From Adiantum capillus-veneris (Eukaryota; Streptophyta; Polypodiopsida; Polypodiales; Pteridaceae): a stretch of DNA of 64,000 bases. The stretch covers positions 57,151,119 through 57,215,118 of the forward strand of contig CM043952.1 of assembly GCA_014529385.2 (NCBI GenBank). The letters run 5' to 3'. The notes beneath the pieces are model-generated. The model did no database searches and was not told where the DNA came from. It saw only the letters and a program-made list of their open reading frames with translations. Positions 11,216 through 22,912 of this stretch are shown here, one piece after another (position 1 is the first letter of the stretch; the number at the start of each line of letters is the position of its first letter). The translations under genes were made by a program, and so were the position numbers.

Positions 11216-13508
11216 TTAATTTTTTTTTCATGTGGATGATGTTACGCTGTCAAGAAGTAGGCGGTCTTTCCAGGAAGGCACCGGGCCTCTTGTTGTGAGA
11301 GTTTGTGAGGAAGCTCAAGGGTTATGAGAAGGAGCTAAGATGTAGATAACATAGCTTCTAGAGCTAAAGAAGAAATAGCCAAAGAAGCCACTCACACACA
11401 CACACGTGATGGAGAGAACTCATGAAAGATAGTCAGAACAAAACAAAAATGAAAACATCGAGATTGCGATCATATCGTATCATGGGTAGGATAAAAGGGT
11501 TGATGTATGAGTTAATGATATTTAATCTTTGTTGTCCAAATAAGCTGCGGATTGCTCTTTGGAACTGTAGCTTTGTGCTTACTATAATGTATATGTTTTG
11601 TCTAGCGATTGGGATTAGTTGTGCGTACAAATCCTCTTGATTCATAATAAAATAACCACATTCACATCAAAACAGAAGTCATAGTCAATAATAGGTAGTA
11701 TGATGGGATCTGGTGTGAGAAGTATTTCATTGAGCCTTTCAGGACCAAATAGAAACACTATGCGTTGCTGAAAGTGAATCTTTCGACTAATCCAAATGTT
11801 GACCCTAATAGATTGCACTGACTGGAATTGAAAGAAATTACCTCTATGTGGATTATGGTTATTCATCAATGATATACTTAGTATGTTCAAAGATAAAGGT
11901 GTGAAAGAAGTGAAAGGAGAAGAAGAAGAGAGTTTCTCTCCCAAGCTCTATTGTTGCCCTTAGGCAATAAGGATACTGCGGGGAGAGAAGTACCTGGAGC
12001 AAGGAGATTCTAGAGTTTTTGGAAGAGAATGAGAACCTTAAGAGAGAGAGATATGCTTGTGGAAGATGAAGATATGGTTACTAACCTTGTGCACATAATT
12101 GTTTCCCGCAAGAAGGTTGTACCCATTACATTGACAAGGTTGTTGCTTGAATACCTTCCAATGAAACAATTAGGACACAACAAGAGAGATCGAAGGAGGA
12201 GTAAGATAGAATTAGAGATAGATCTAACTATGGTGGTGGTATTAAAGATAGATAATGAGAGATATAGATAGAGTTAGAGACAAGTATTGGACTAGATATG
12301 CAAATGAAAGTAAAACTAGCAACATATATCTTACATGAGAGCAATCGCCACCACCTCAATGGAGAGAGAAGATGAGGCAAGACTTCAGCCTTTCTTCAAG
12401 AGAAAGTGTGGCACTAAGATGAGTGTGTCACTATGGAATTGAGCTATTCTCACTCACTCAAAACTTTCCCCCAATGAAGAGAAGGTTGCCCTTTTTATAG
12501 GTGAGGGAGGTATGTTTTACATAATCACTTGATTAGGTTAAAAAGTTAGCCCAAATCAAATGTTCTTTGGATATTTCTTAAAATGGGCTATATTAGGATT
12601 CAAAATATCATGAAATTCAGCATTTTTGGTCGTTGAGGCTCCATGTGGGTGCATGATGTATATGGGCCCCACCTAGGCATCTTCTGTGTGGCTCCAGTAG
12701 GGGGTCCCAACTTGTGTGTCTTGTCCTTCAAGGCATCTTTGAGGTGTCACATTCACATGATTATGTCTTTTATCCTCCAAATATCTTATTTTATGGAAAA
12801 AGATCAAGATTATCTCTTTTCACTTGATTCACTTGTTTACCATCTCTTCTTGCAGTGTAGTTGTGAGAGGGTTTTTCATTGGTTTCCCTGTAACTTTTGA
12901 CCTGTAACTCGGGTTGACATGCTTCCAAAGGCAAAATTGGCCTACTAAAAGAGCTTGACTTGATTTTGGCCTTTTCTCCACACCCTTAGGTCGGAAGTTT
13001 CAAATTGGGATGGTCCAAGAAGCTTTGGATCTTCCTTTTCATAAAGTCTTCTAGTAGGCCCTTCCCTATTGTATGTATCCAAGAAGGTATGCATTATTGA
13101 AGGGTTAAATTATTAGATAAATGTGAAAAGAAGAAAATAATTTATATATGGTAGGGTATAGCTGAGATATTAGAAGAAATATACAAATGCTTTTCCCCCA
13201 GACAAAAAGAGGCACAATCATTGATACTTGCTTGCAGTACTTTCTAATAGTAATGTACATTTATATTACTTCAAAGGTAAATACTAAAGTATGGTAGAAA
13301 GCTTTTATTTATGCATATGAGTATTATATGAAGTATACTTATGCGTCAAAAAGTCACAAGATAAATCGTTTAATGCCCGTTCCCACTATATACGTGCAAC
13401 AGCACAATAACGCGTGGACATCAAGCTCACGCACATGGCTTGTCTTAAGCGCGCACACTGCTGCACCTATGGTACCTCTGTCTAAGCTTTCAACAACACT
13501 AATTAACA

Positions 13509-13509
<1 letters not shown>
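11216..13509. other. Unresolved degenerate sequence, probably old element interior
   Basis: No intact gene. Two adjacent minus-strand frames, 11433-11645 and 11642-11944, share a weak repeated motif. I recognise nothing in 12000-13500 beyond AT-rich sequence. Because a primer-site-like sequence and LTR1 start follow at 13748-13766, this stretch may be the decayed interior of a minus-strand LTR1-family element. That is inference from position. Confidence 0.35.

Positions 13510-13570
<61 letters not shown>
13510..13570. repeat. (CA)n microsatellite
   Basis: About 30 uninterrupted CA units. The CV/TH-repeat reading frames over it are artefacts. Confidence 0.95.
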
Positions 13571-13573
<3 letters not shown>

Positions 13574-13747
13574 GTCTAACACAACAAACTACACCCGGGC
13601 ACAACAATCAATCTTTTGCTCACTGTCCACTGCACATTACAACCACTTAACAAACTCTAATCCCAACTCAAAAACACCAAAACAGATGAAAAAATGGCTT
13701 CAAGAGGTAGCACTGAGTGCTCCTTAAGCTTAGTACAAGACAGTCTC

Positions 13748-13765
13748 AGGCAACGATGCCAAAAA
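13748..13765 (-). other. Primer-site-like sequence next to LTR1 copy A
   Basis: Minus strand reads TTTTTGGCATCGTTGCC directly after the LTR. It differs by one base from the TTTTTGGCGCCGTTGCC of the intact LTR1 element at 36391-36410. It shows that the LTR at 13766 was once a 5' LTR with its interior to the left. Confidence 0.6.
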
Positions 13766-13982
13766 TGTATGCTTCACCATACGTTCAAAGGTTGGAAACT
13801 TGCCTGTGCAGTATGTGCGAGCCTCGAAAGGCTGCATGCACACAACTATAGAGTCCTAGCAAGCTCAAGGAAACAGTGGTGTGTCACTCACCGCTCAATG
13901 CTTTCATCGTGAAGAATCCTGTGTTGCAAAGAAGAAGGAGCCACCGATGATGCCGTGCCGATGCCTCCACAATGCTCGATCA

Positions 13983-14016
<34 letters not shown>

Positions 14017-14033
14017 CACACACACACAGACAG

Positions 14034-14065
<32 letters not shown>

Positions 14066-14361
14066 ATGAGCACACTAAGGAGAAGGAGATAGAGATAGAG
14101 CAAGAGCACTTCTTAGCTTACACCTCCAAGAATAAGGATTTTTAACAAATGGACCTTTTATAAGATTTTAATCCATTCACACATGGGCACCCACAGTGGC
14201 CGGTTGTTGCACAAATACTGTAAAAATAAGATAAGTGATGCACCTCTCATTGGCGATCACCTACACACCTATTGGATCGACAAGTCCAGTCCATGGCTTT
14301 ATCAAATAAATGATAAGGCGCCCGTCAAAGGTGATAGATAGGGTGTCCGTGAGGGTTAACA
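13766..14361 (-). mobile_element. LTR1 family, copy A
   Basis: TGTATGCTTCACC...GGGTTAACA, 596 bp. It matches the LTRs at 26336-28507 and 36411-37002 in outline: GTGTGTCACTCACCGCTC, then a (CT)n(AC)n compound microsatellite (13986-14066), then CATTGGCGATCACC and GGGTGTCCGTGAGGGTTAACA-type end. The right flank resumes the kinase-like gene of K1, so this LTR element was inserted into that gene. Confidence 0.75.
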
Positions 14362-14852
14362 ACATGTTGTGCCACTTCCCATTCTCGCAAGGCGCGTTCA
14401 AGTGTTACATGCACATGCTTTAGTATGTCTAGAAGAATTTTCCACCGGCATAAAAAGCTATTAGAGATAGAGACTCACCAGTCAAAGTAGTGATTGAGTA
14501 GATGCCATCCATCGTACACACTCTGCTTGATTGCATTGCGATGCTCACTCTGCTAGTATGGTGCACTGCAATTTGCATCCCTACAACATAATGCTAGATT
14601 TTACTCACACAAATAAACTCTACACTAGAATTATTGATTGGCATATGATGCTTAGAATCCCAGCCAAGCATGCACCCCCCAACAATTTTGTACACCCTGT
14701 AGCTCAATCTTTCTTTCCAATTTTGGAAGCAAAGAAAGCGCGGGAACGTGAATTCTCCAAGAGGCCATGGATTGCTCCGGAGATATAGGATCCACAATGC
14801 TCATATGCATACACAAAAGCTAGCGATATAATCCATTAGGTCTTCTATATGA
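14362..14852 (+). pseudogene. K1 kinase-like gene fragment, first copy
   Basis: Between LTR1 and LTR2. Broken frames carry kinase subdomains VI-VII: VHCNLHPYNIMLDF (catalytic loop; the usual catalytic Asp is Asn), then IIDWHMMLRIPAKH at the DFG position and RPWIAPEI (APE-like). It aligns residue for residue with the K2 kinase-like gene (VHSDLHPFNIMLDF, IIDWGMMLRMPAKH). Duplicated at 20650-21141. It was a gene of transposon K1 and is now dead. Confidence 0.7.
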
Positions 14853-16084
14853 TGATGGAGCAAAAGATGTCGTGCGCACACTCACACACCTAGACAACTC
14901 AACACAACACAAAGAATTTACTTAAATTCCTCACCTCACTCACTACCACTCAAAAGTTCCCTAAAAACTCTACCCACAAGCTCAATTCAAACTCCAAACG
15001 CCTCGACGTACAAGCCCTTGCCTGCCCGTAGACACTACAAGGTGAGTCGAGGTGATCGACACTTGAAATCACGCTTGATGGTGACCAAAATATACAAGAA
15101 AACCATCAAAAAACCAAAAAATCCAGCCACAAAAGGCCACTCTCAAACCATTGCAAAAGCTTCACCAAACTCCACTCTGTTGGACTCTTTGGAGTAGCGC
15201 CCACCCTAATGGCACTGATTTAGGGTCACATAGTCTTGCAGAAAGCCGCACCTTCTTCCCTCAATTCCTTGCACACACACATCCATGGAAACCTCAGAAC
15301 TCCCATACACTCTCCCAAGTGAAAAATTGAAGAGAGAAATCTCTCATTCACTCCTCTACACACTCGAAAATAGGACGCGAACACAACGGGACTGCACTAG
15401 ACCACGTGTAGGAACCCTGCTCCCTCCCACACACAGAGGGGTGAAAGTGTTGATATTGCTCTTTAAAAGTCCTCCCTCAGCTGGAACACTCACGCCACCG
15501 TGAGTGATGTGGCAATTTGAAGCCATTTTACACGTTTTGTGACCATTTTTTGACCTTTTCTGGCCCAGTTTTGGCCAGTTTTGACCCCTAACGGGCATTT
15601 TTCGCAGAAAAAACCCCGAATGGACTCCAAAATTCACCAAATTTTTCACGCTTGATCCTCAATACCCAAAGCACATTTCCACATCCCCACATTCCATTTT
15701 TGACCACTTCTAGGGCGATGCACGTATCACCGCAGATCATGCGCCGCAAATAGACAGTTACCGCATGTGTCAAACTTCTCAAGCAGGATGAGAGTACCCA
15801 CACTTATCACTTGCATTATTTAAATTATAGAAAGCTCAAACAAATTATCTAGATCCAAAATAAGCCACCTAGAACCATATCCAAGGCCCCGATACCCTAT
15901 CAAGGCATGTACGTATGCTTGACTGCCGACATGCAAGCACGCATATTTACAATGTGCACACGTTGCACCTTTTTTCGAACTTGAAACCACTTTGAAAAGA
16001 TCCCAAATGCATGTATTTGCATCTTTTTGTACATATGACCATGCATATAAACGCTACTTTGTACACGCCAAAAGCGGTCTATCA
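14853..16084 (-). mobile_element. LTR2 family, copy A (3' LTR of E3)
   Basis: TGATGGAGCAAAAG...GCGGTCTATCA, 1232 bp, with TGAT...ATCA ends. Minus-strand polypurine tract AGAGGGTGGGCAATGA lies between it and integrase. Left flank is ATGA (14849-14852) and the right flank of copy B at 22364 is also ATGA, fitting a short target duplication. Only chance ORFs inside. Confidence 0.7.
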
Positions 16085-16098
16085 TCATTGCCCACCCT

Positions 16099-17643
16099 CT
16101 AGGTAGAGCATTTATGCTCAACCAAGAGACTATTTGCATATGGAACCACATCCCTTGCAAAATATTTCTTCAGTCTATAACCATTTATTCTGTAGCGCAA
16201 ACGTTCACCAGAAAATTTTTCCAACTCATAGGTGCCATTAGAAAATACATGCTTCACTCTGTATGGACCCAACCATTTGTCCCTCAATTTCTTTTGAAAA
16301 GTAAAATCCAAGCGAGAATCATACTTCATCACCAAATCTCCTTCTTTGATCTCTTTCTCTGGCAGCCTCTTATTCATTTTTTCCATCCTTGTCTCTGCTT
16401 GTTGAAGATAATAATCACTAGCTTTCTCTCTATTCATTCGCAACGACTCTAGAGAAAGAATTCTTTCTTGCAGCTTGTCATTATGCTCACCTTGCATTCT
16501 GCACAACAACTTCAAGGCATCCAACTGCACTTGTATGGGCATAAGAGCTTCCTTTCCATAAACAAGTTCATATGGTGTAAACTGTGTTGACACTCTATAC
16601 GTAGTTCTATAAGCCCACAAACACTTTTCCAAGTCCAAGTCCCACTCTTTAGGATGCTCTCTAGAATACATTGATAGCATCTTCATAATTTGACCATTGC
16701 AGTTCTCAACCAACCCATTGCATTGTGGGTAGTAAGGAGAAGAATACCTATGCTGAATTTTCAATTTCTCCATGAGAGCAGAAACAAGTTTTCCCCTAAA
16801 CCCTGGTCCACGATAAGAAATGATAACCATAGGAGCTCCAAACCTGCAGCACACTTGTTCATATAAAAAAGAGGCCACTCTTTCTGCTGTTACATCTTTT
16901 ATTGCTCTTGCCTCCACCCATTTTGTCAAATAGTCCACAACCACAAGGATATACCTTTTACCATTGTTGGTCCTTGGCATTGGACCTACAACATCTACTC
17001 CCCATTTTGCAAATGCATCAAAAGACATTATAGCTTTCTGAGGCTCAGCCAAAATCTTCCGATTTGCAAACACTTGGAATTCATGGCATGACTTGCACCA
17101 AAAATAAGCATCTCTCATCATAGAGGGCCAACAGTAACCTGCTCTCAAAACACGAAAGACAACCTGATCCTTGCCTTGATGGCCTGTTTCTTCATGGCAG
17201 TGCTCCAAAATCAAGCCTATCTCTTCTTTGTACGGCACTTCTCTCAAAATGCTATCCTTGCCATAAAGCATGAGATCCTCACCTGCCAATGTGTAGTTTC
17301 TTGCTTTTGCAACTATTCTCTTACGTCGAACCTTTGACATGCCCTCTGGACATTGCCGTTTACCAAGAAATACTTCTACATCTTGCAATGATTCCCTTCC
17401 TGCATACAAGGCTTCCTTGACCTTTAAAGGAGCTACCAAGGCATCCAACTTGTCCCTAGCCAACTCATCAGCTTCTTTATTCTGCTCACGAGGAACATGC
17501 TTAAACCGTATCTTCTCAAACTCATGCAAAAGCTTCTTGAGGCCATAAAACCACTTCTTCAAATTGTCTTTTTCAACATTCCACAAACCAAGCAACTGAT
17601 TCATGACTAGCAATGCATCCCCTTTTGCAATGACCCTCTTCAA
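16099..17643 (-). pseudogene. E3 second RNase H tail plus integrase
   Basis: 514-aa frame. Residues about 1-75 complete the extra RNase H (IAKGDALLVMNQLLG, HVPREQNKEADELARD). Then come the integrase zinc domain (HCHEETGHQGKD, CKSCHEFQ) and the catalytic core: WGVDVVGPMP (Asp 1), IISYRGPGF (Tyr where Asp 2 belongs) and LVENCNGQI (Glu). The C-terminus reads KWLGPYRVKHVFSNGTYELE and ends shortly before the LTR. Long and open, but the lost second catalytic Asp predicts no strand transfer. The start at 17643 is arbitrary, as the domain begins upstream across a stop. Confidence 0.85.
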
Positions 17644-17658
17644 TCCAAACTCAACACA

Positions 17659-18288
17659 CTACGTCAACCCAAGGAAAAGCGTGAGATACCTGGCCTCATT
17701 ATTAGTTTCAGCTTCATCAAGATCGTAAGCTCTAGAAAAGATTACATCGCCTTTTGGGTTCTTAATGACCACCCCACCACTTGCCTTTTTAAGAACTTTC
17801 CTGTATGCACCATCAAACATCATTGTATACGCATCTATAATATCTACTTCCTCTTCATGATCATCCCTGTCACCCCTTGGGTAAGATGGAATCTCGCCCC
17901 CCTTATGTACAACTATGTCTGCCAAGTGAGCTTTAACAGAATGATCCACTTTAAACTCAAACTCATACTCTTGAAGCTCCAAAGTCCACTTTAAGATGCG
18001 CTTGCTAGGCTTCAAATGTTGTACTACATCAGGCAAAAGATTCTCTGTGGTGAGCACATAGAACTTTTGGGGCAACAAATAGGTTTTAAACCTTCGACAA
18101 GCAAGAACCAAGGCGAATACCCACTGTTCCATTTCCGTATAGGAGAACTCGCTTACATTCTTCATCTTGCTCTCAAAATAAACTGGCTTGAAGTTCCTTC
18201 CTTGATTTTGTAAGAGAACCGACCCAAAAGCTACTGACCCCACACAGATAGATACATAGAAAATCGACTGCAAGTCGGGAGGACTCAC
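17659..18288 (-). pseudogene. E3 first RNase H and start of second RNase H
   Basis: First part matches the RNase H end of plant gypsy pol (GSVAFGSVLLQNQGRNFKPV, FSYTEMEQWVFALVLACRRF). The second part starts the extra domain, MMFDGAYRKVLKKASGGVVI, with NNEARYLTLFLGL before a stop that separates it from 17643. Same layout as E2, so both belong to the Tat lineage. Confidence 0.8.
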
Positions 18289-18303
18289 TGTTGGTAAAGC
18301 ACA

Positions 18304-19090
18304 CTATACCTCCTTGATGCCATCAAAAGCCTGTTGCATGTCTTCATTCCATTCAAACCCTTGAACTCTTTGACTCAGTTTCTGGAGAGGATACACATAC
18401 TGACATAGCATCCAGAAAAAACGTGACAAGTACCTGAGCTTATGCACAAATGATGCCAAATCCTTTGTGTTGCTGGGCGGATCCATAGGCAATAAAGCCT
18501 TAACTTTCTCTGGGTCAGCTTCTATTCCATTTTGGGAAAGCACATGTCCTAGCAAATGGACTCTGGCATGAGCAAACTTACACTTCTTTGGGTTGAGTTT
18601 CCCACCCTCTTGTTGAAGCCTTTCAAAACTCAACCTCAGCTTCTCCAAATGTGTGACCCTTGAGCTATAACACCCAATGTCATCCATGAAAACACGATTG
18701 AACTTACACAAGTAGGGACCAAACACTCTATTCATCCATCCTTGGAATGTAGCATATGCATTAACCAGCCCAAAAGGCATTCTTTTGTAGGCAAAACAAC
18801 CCCAAGGAGTAATGAAGGTCGTCTTCAATCGATCTTCAATCGCTATCAAGATCTGAAAGTAGCCAGAAAATCCATCCATGATTGAGTAACGTTCATGACC
18901 TGCAACCTAATTGAGGATTTCATCTAGAAAGGGTAGTGGATGATGATTTCTTTTTGTGGAAGCATTCAAAGGTTTGAAATCGACACATATCCTAAATCTT
19001 CCGTTCTTCTTGGGAACAATAACAACTGGAGAGACCCATTCGGACTCCTCCACTCGAAAGATGAAATCTGCTTCCAAAAGCTTCGTCGCC
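18304..19090 (-). pseudogene. E3 reverse transcriptase
   Basis: 18304-18879 is open: MDGFSGYFQILIAIED, PFGLVNAYATFQGWMN, the catalytic box VFMDDIGCYS (F/Y-x-D-D) and LNPKKCKFAHARVHLLGHVL. Upstream in another frame, to about 19090, are ESEWVSPVVIVPKKNG and the fingers motif. Frameshift near 18900-18960 and a stop after the thumb (GIKEV) break it. Confidence 0.8.
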
Positions 19091-19092
19091 TC

Positions 19093-19551
19093 TTAATGAA
19101 GTGCCTTCTCATGAATGACCCCCAATCTCCTAAGCTTTTGAACCTTTGGCTTGTCACCTTCTTTTAGATTGATTCTATGCTCGACTCCTTTAGCTCCTTG
19201 CAACTTTGTATATTCAGTGGCGAATAGCTTTGGAAACTCTGTAAACATGTCTTCATACTCCTTTTTTTCTTTTTCTGTCAAGTCCTCTCCTAGCATGCTC
19301 CTTACATTCACTTTGGCAGGCTCTACAATTGCTTTTGGACTATCCTTCTCCTCCTTGACCTTCACATCATGCATTGATGCTTCCTTTTCAACACTTATCC
19401 CAAAAAGATCAAGACATAATTGCATCAAGCCTTCCTCTACACTTTCTTCTGATGATGTAGATGAAGCATCACTATCGTATGACGTGGTTTCTGTAGAATC
19501 CGTATCTTGCATCTCCACTAGGGGCTGTGTACGGCTCTCATGTGTCTTCAT
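19093..19551 (-). pseudogene. E3 protease-RT linker
   Basis: Acidic, Ser-rich linker (SYDSDASSTSSEESVEEG) followed by LTEKEKKEYEDMFTEFPKLF and EHRINLKEGDKP, the pre-RT segment of plant gypsy polyproteins. No catalytic motif. Confidence 0.6.
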
Positions 19552-19572
19552 GTTGTAGACAATGGTCCTTCC

Positions 19573-20431
19573 TTACTCTTTGTCGGGGATGGTGATCAAG
19601 CCCATGCCCCAATCCTGCTTAGCACCAAGGGTTATAAGCCATGGCCTCCCTAAAATGATTGGATACACATTCTCACCTGCTTGCATCACGTAGCAATCAA
19701 CCAAGCACTCAATCCCCAAGACTTTTATCTTCACATCTTCAGCTATTCCAAGACACCTTGCCTTTTTGTGGTTGGCCATTCTCATACGGATCGAAGCATT
19801 CACTGACATCTTAATGCCTGCTTCTTTCATGATAGCCTCGGTCATGACACACACCTGGGCACCACCATCCACATATGCTTGCACTTCCGTCTTCTTTCCC
19901 AGCATAGCTTCAACTATTGGCACCATATCCACTGGGTGACCAACCCTCAAAGATGACACCATGTTTTGATGCTTTTCCTTCTTGGAAGGAAGCCGCATAC
20001 TCACACACTTGGTCCACTGCCTCCTCAATTTAGCGTTCAAAGCCACCAATTGACCAAAAGATATATTTGCCTTTTGATTTTGTATGTCGTCGACAATATC
20101 ATAGTCTTCAACACCTTGGCCAAGGAGGTAGTCCTTTGGACCAATTTTCCTTCTTCGTCGCCTCTTGCTACTTTGTGGTTTTTCTTATACCTTAGCCTTT
20201 CCTTTCCTTGCTCTTGTTTCCCCTCTCTTCTTCTATCTCTTTCTCCCTATCATGCCTAGCTCTCTTATTGGCCAAAACATCCACATCTTGATGCTTAAGG
20301 GTAATGATGTGAATAGCCCTACCTTCTCCATTTGCAGGCAACGGTTGCAGTTGTTGTTGCGGCGGCGGTGCTTCTAGTGTCCATTCTTGATGATTCTGTT
20401 CTATTCTTCCTGGACCACATCCATATGGACC
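19573..20431 (-). pseudogene. E3 gag tail and aspartic protease
   Basis: 19573-20049 carries the protease: VQAYVDGGAQVCVMTEAIM (active site D-G-G-A), KVLGIECLVDCYVM and PIILGRPWLITLGAKQDWG. Upstream (20050-20440) is a charged, Gln/Pro-rich gag tail (HDREKEIEEERGNK) that stops abruptly at the junction with LTR1 sequence at 20431/20432. The rest of gag is missing. Confidence 0.7.
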
Positions 20432-20649
20432 TTTTAACAAATGGACCTTTTATAAGATTTTAATCCATTCACACATGGGCACCCACAGTGGCCAGTTGTT
20501 GCACAAATACTGTAAAAATAAGATAAGTGATGCGCCTTTCATTGGCAATCACCTACACACCTATTGGACCGACAAGTCCGGTTTATGGCTTTATCAAATA
20601 AATGATAAGGCGCCCGTCAAAGGTGATAGGGTGTCTGTGAGGGTTAACA
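20432..20649 (-). mobile_element. LTR1 family, truncated copy B
   Basis: Matches 14140-14361 from TTTTAACAAATGGACC to GGGTTAACA; the left 370 bp are missing. It is the left end of a 1.93-kb direct repeat of 14140-16084. Confidence 0.75.
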
Positions 20650-21141
20650 ACATGTTGTGCCGCTTCCCATTCTCGCAAGGCACGTTCAAGTGTTACATGC
20701 ACATGCTTCAGTATGTCTAGAAGAATTTTCCACCTGCATCAAAAGCTATTAGAGATAGAGACTGCACCAGTCAAAGTAGTGATTGAGTAGATGCCATCCA
20801 TCTTACACACTCTGCTTGATGGCATTGCGGTTCTCACTCTGCTAGTATGGTGCACTGCAATTTGCATCCCTACAACGTAATGCTAGATTTTACTCACACA
20901 AATAAACTCTACACTAGAATTATTGATTGGCATATTATGCTTAGAATCCCAGCCAAGCATGCACCCCCCAACAATTTTGTACACCCTGCAGCTCAATCTT
21001 TCTTTCCAATTTTGGAAGCAAAGGAAGCGTGGGAACGTGAGTTCGCCAAGAGGCCATGGATTTCTCCGGAGATATAGGATCCACAATTCTCAAATGCATA
21101 CACAAAAGCCAGCGATATAATCCATTATGTCTTCTATACGA
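20650..21141 (+). pseudogene. K1 kinase-like gene fragment, second copy
   Basis: Near-identical duplicate of 14362-14852. It begins in frame with NMLCRFPFSQGTFKCYMHML, matching NMMCCLPFVHGLFRRHMHRL of the K2 kinase-like gene. It then has VKVVIE, VHCNLHPYNVMLDF, IIDWHIMLRIPAKH, RPWISPEI and YTKASDIIHYVFY. The gene is cut at 21141 by LTR2 and resumes at 22364 (NDMLIDFWSAARK). Stops, frameshifts and the Asp-to-Asn change in the catalytic loop make it a pseudogene. Confidence 0.75.
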
Positions 21142-22363
21142 TGATGGAGCAAAAGATGCCGTGCGCACACTCACACACCCAGACAACTCAACACAACACA
21201 AGGAATTTACTTAAATTCCTCACCTCACTCACTACCACTCAAAATTTCCCTAAAAACTCTACCCACAAGATCAATTCAAACTCCAAACTCCTCGACCTAC
21301 AAGCCCTTGCCTGCCCGTAGACACTACAAGGTGAGTCCAGGTGATCGACACTTGAAATCACGCTTGATGGTGACCAAAATATACAAGAAAACCATAAAAA
21401 AACCAAAAACTCCAGCCACAAAAGGCCACTCTCAAACCATTGCAAAAGCTTCACCAAACTCCACTCTGTTGGACTCTTTGGAGTAGCGCCCACCCTAATG
21501 GCACCGATACAGGGTCACACAGTCTTGCAGAAAGCCGCACCTTCTTCCCTCAATTCCTCGCACAATCACTTCCATGGAAACCTCATAACTCCCATAGAAT
21601 CTCCCAAGTGAAAAATTGAAGAGAGAAATCTCTCATTCACTCCTCCACACACTCAAAAACAGGACGCGAACGCAACGGGACTGCACTAGACCACGTGTAG
21701 GAACCCTGCTCCCTCCCACACACAGAGGGGTGAAAGTGTTGATATTTCTCTTTAAAAGTCCTCCCTTAGCTGGAACACTCATGCCATCGTGAGTGATGTG
21801 GCAATTTGAAGCCATTTCACACCTTTTTTGACCATTTTTTGACTTTTTTTGGCCCAGTTTTGACCCCTGACGGGCATTTTTCGCAGAAAAAACCCCAAAC
21901 GGACTCCAAAATTCACCAAATTTTACACGCTTGATCCTTGATACCCAAAACACATTTCCACATCCCCACATTCCATTTTTGACCACTTATAGGGCGATGC
22001 ACGTATCACCGCAAATCAGGCGCCGCAAATAGACAGTTACGGCATGTGTCAAACTTCTCGAGCGGGATGAGAGTACCCACACTTGTCACTTGCATTATTT
22101 ACATTTTAGAAAGCTCAAACACATTATCTAGAGCCAAAATAATCCACCTAGAACCATATCCAAGGTCCCGATACCCTATCCAGGCATGTACGTATGCTCG
22201 ACTGCCGATATGCAAGCACACATGTTTACAATGTGCACACGTTGCACCTTTTTTCAAACTTGAAACCACTTTGCAAAGCTCCCAAATGAATGTATTTACA
22301 TCTTTTTGTACATATGACCATGCATATAAACGCTACTTTGTACTCGCTAAAAGCGGTCTATCA
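21142..22363 (-). mobile_element. LTR2 family, copy B
   Basis: TGATGGAGC...TCTATCA, 1222 bp, closely similar throughout to 14853-16084. The flanking kinase sequence on both sides shows it interrupts the K1 gene. It behaves as a solo LTR in a duplicated segment (see findings). Confidence 0.7.
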
Positions 22364-22600
22364 ATGATATGCTAATAGACTTTTGGAGTGCAGCTAGAAA
22401 AATGCATTCCTAGAGTTAATATTTTGGCACCCCGACCAAGATGCTCTCAGAGCTATTCAACAAAAGGTGGACACTTGGATGACATTAAGAGAGCATGAGG
22501 CTAGAATAAATTCCAATGATATTTTGCTATTCTTGAAAGAGCATTTAAAGATAGATCCTAATCCTATTCAGTGACAACTCATTGAAGTTATACTGTCTGT
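22364..22600 (+). pseudogene. K1 kinase-like gene, C-terminal end
   Basis: Reads DMLIDFWSAARKM, HPDQDALRAIQQKVDTWMTL, REHEARINSNDILLFLKEHL and KIDPNPIQ in closely spaced frames. It aligns with the K2 tail (EFWSAAREVYFPEEVFHHPD, VLIFFKEHLKTDPNPVQ). I do not recognise this C-terminal domain outside the two K copies; it may be transposon-specific. Confidence 0.65.
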
Positions 22601-22912
22601 TTATCCAGCTTGAACATTTTGTAAATTGCTATTGATTATTCTCAGTGATTTTCCATCTGGGTATTTTATTTGAATTCAAATCTATAATTGATCCTGATGT
22701 TGTATATTTGGATATTTGTCTTTAGTCAATTGTAATATTGTTGTTCATATCACTTGAAGTATATTTGGATCAATTGTCTAACAAGCATATCCCCTATATG
22801 TCCATTATTGCCTTAATTGCTAACACTATTTGAGAGTAGTGAATTGAGAGAAAAATTGTTTGCCCAAGATATCTAATATTTGTTTATGTGGCAATTGCAA
22901 TTCTAAGATACC

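Larger units (their letters stand above)
14853..20431 (-). mobile_element. E3, Tat-type Ty3/gypsy element lacking gag and 5' end
   Basis: Minus-strand order from high to low coordinates is gag tail, protease, RT, dual RNase H, integrase, polypurine tract, 3' LTR. The expected primer site and gag N-terminus are missing at 20431/20432, where the sequence jumps into the middle of an LTR1 copy. Four main frame breaks plus an altered integrase active site make it non-autonomous. Confidence 0.75.

Noticed and set aside
17339-17548. Plus-strand frames over E3 pol, and similar opposite-strand frames over E2, the chromovirus and the LTR1 gag
   Set aside because: Shadows of recognised retroelement genes on the other strand.
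14140-22363. Reading the 1.93-kb direct repeats as the LTR pair of one element
   Set aside because: The repeats contain an LTR1 end and host-transposon kinase sequence, and the right-hand one lacks a primer site beside it; the real LTR2 copies are shorter (14853-16084 and 21142-22363).
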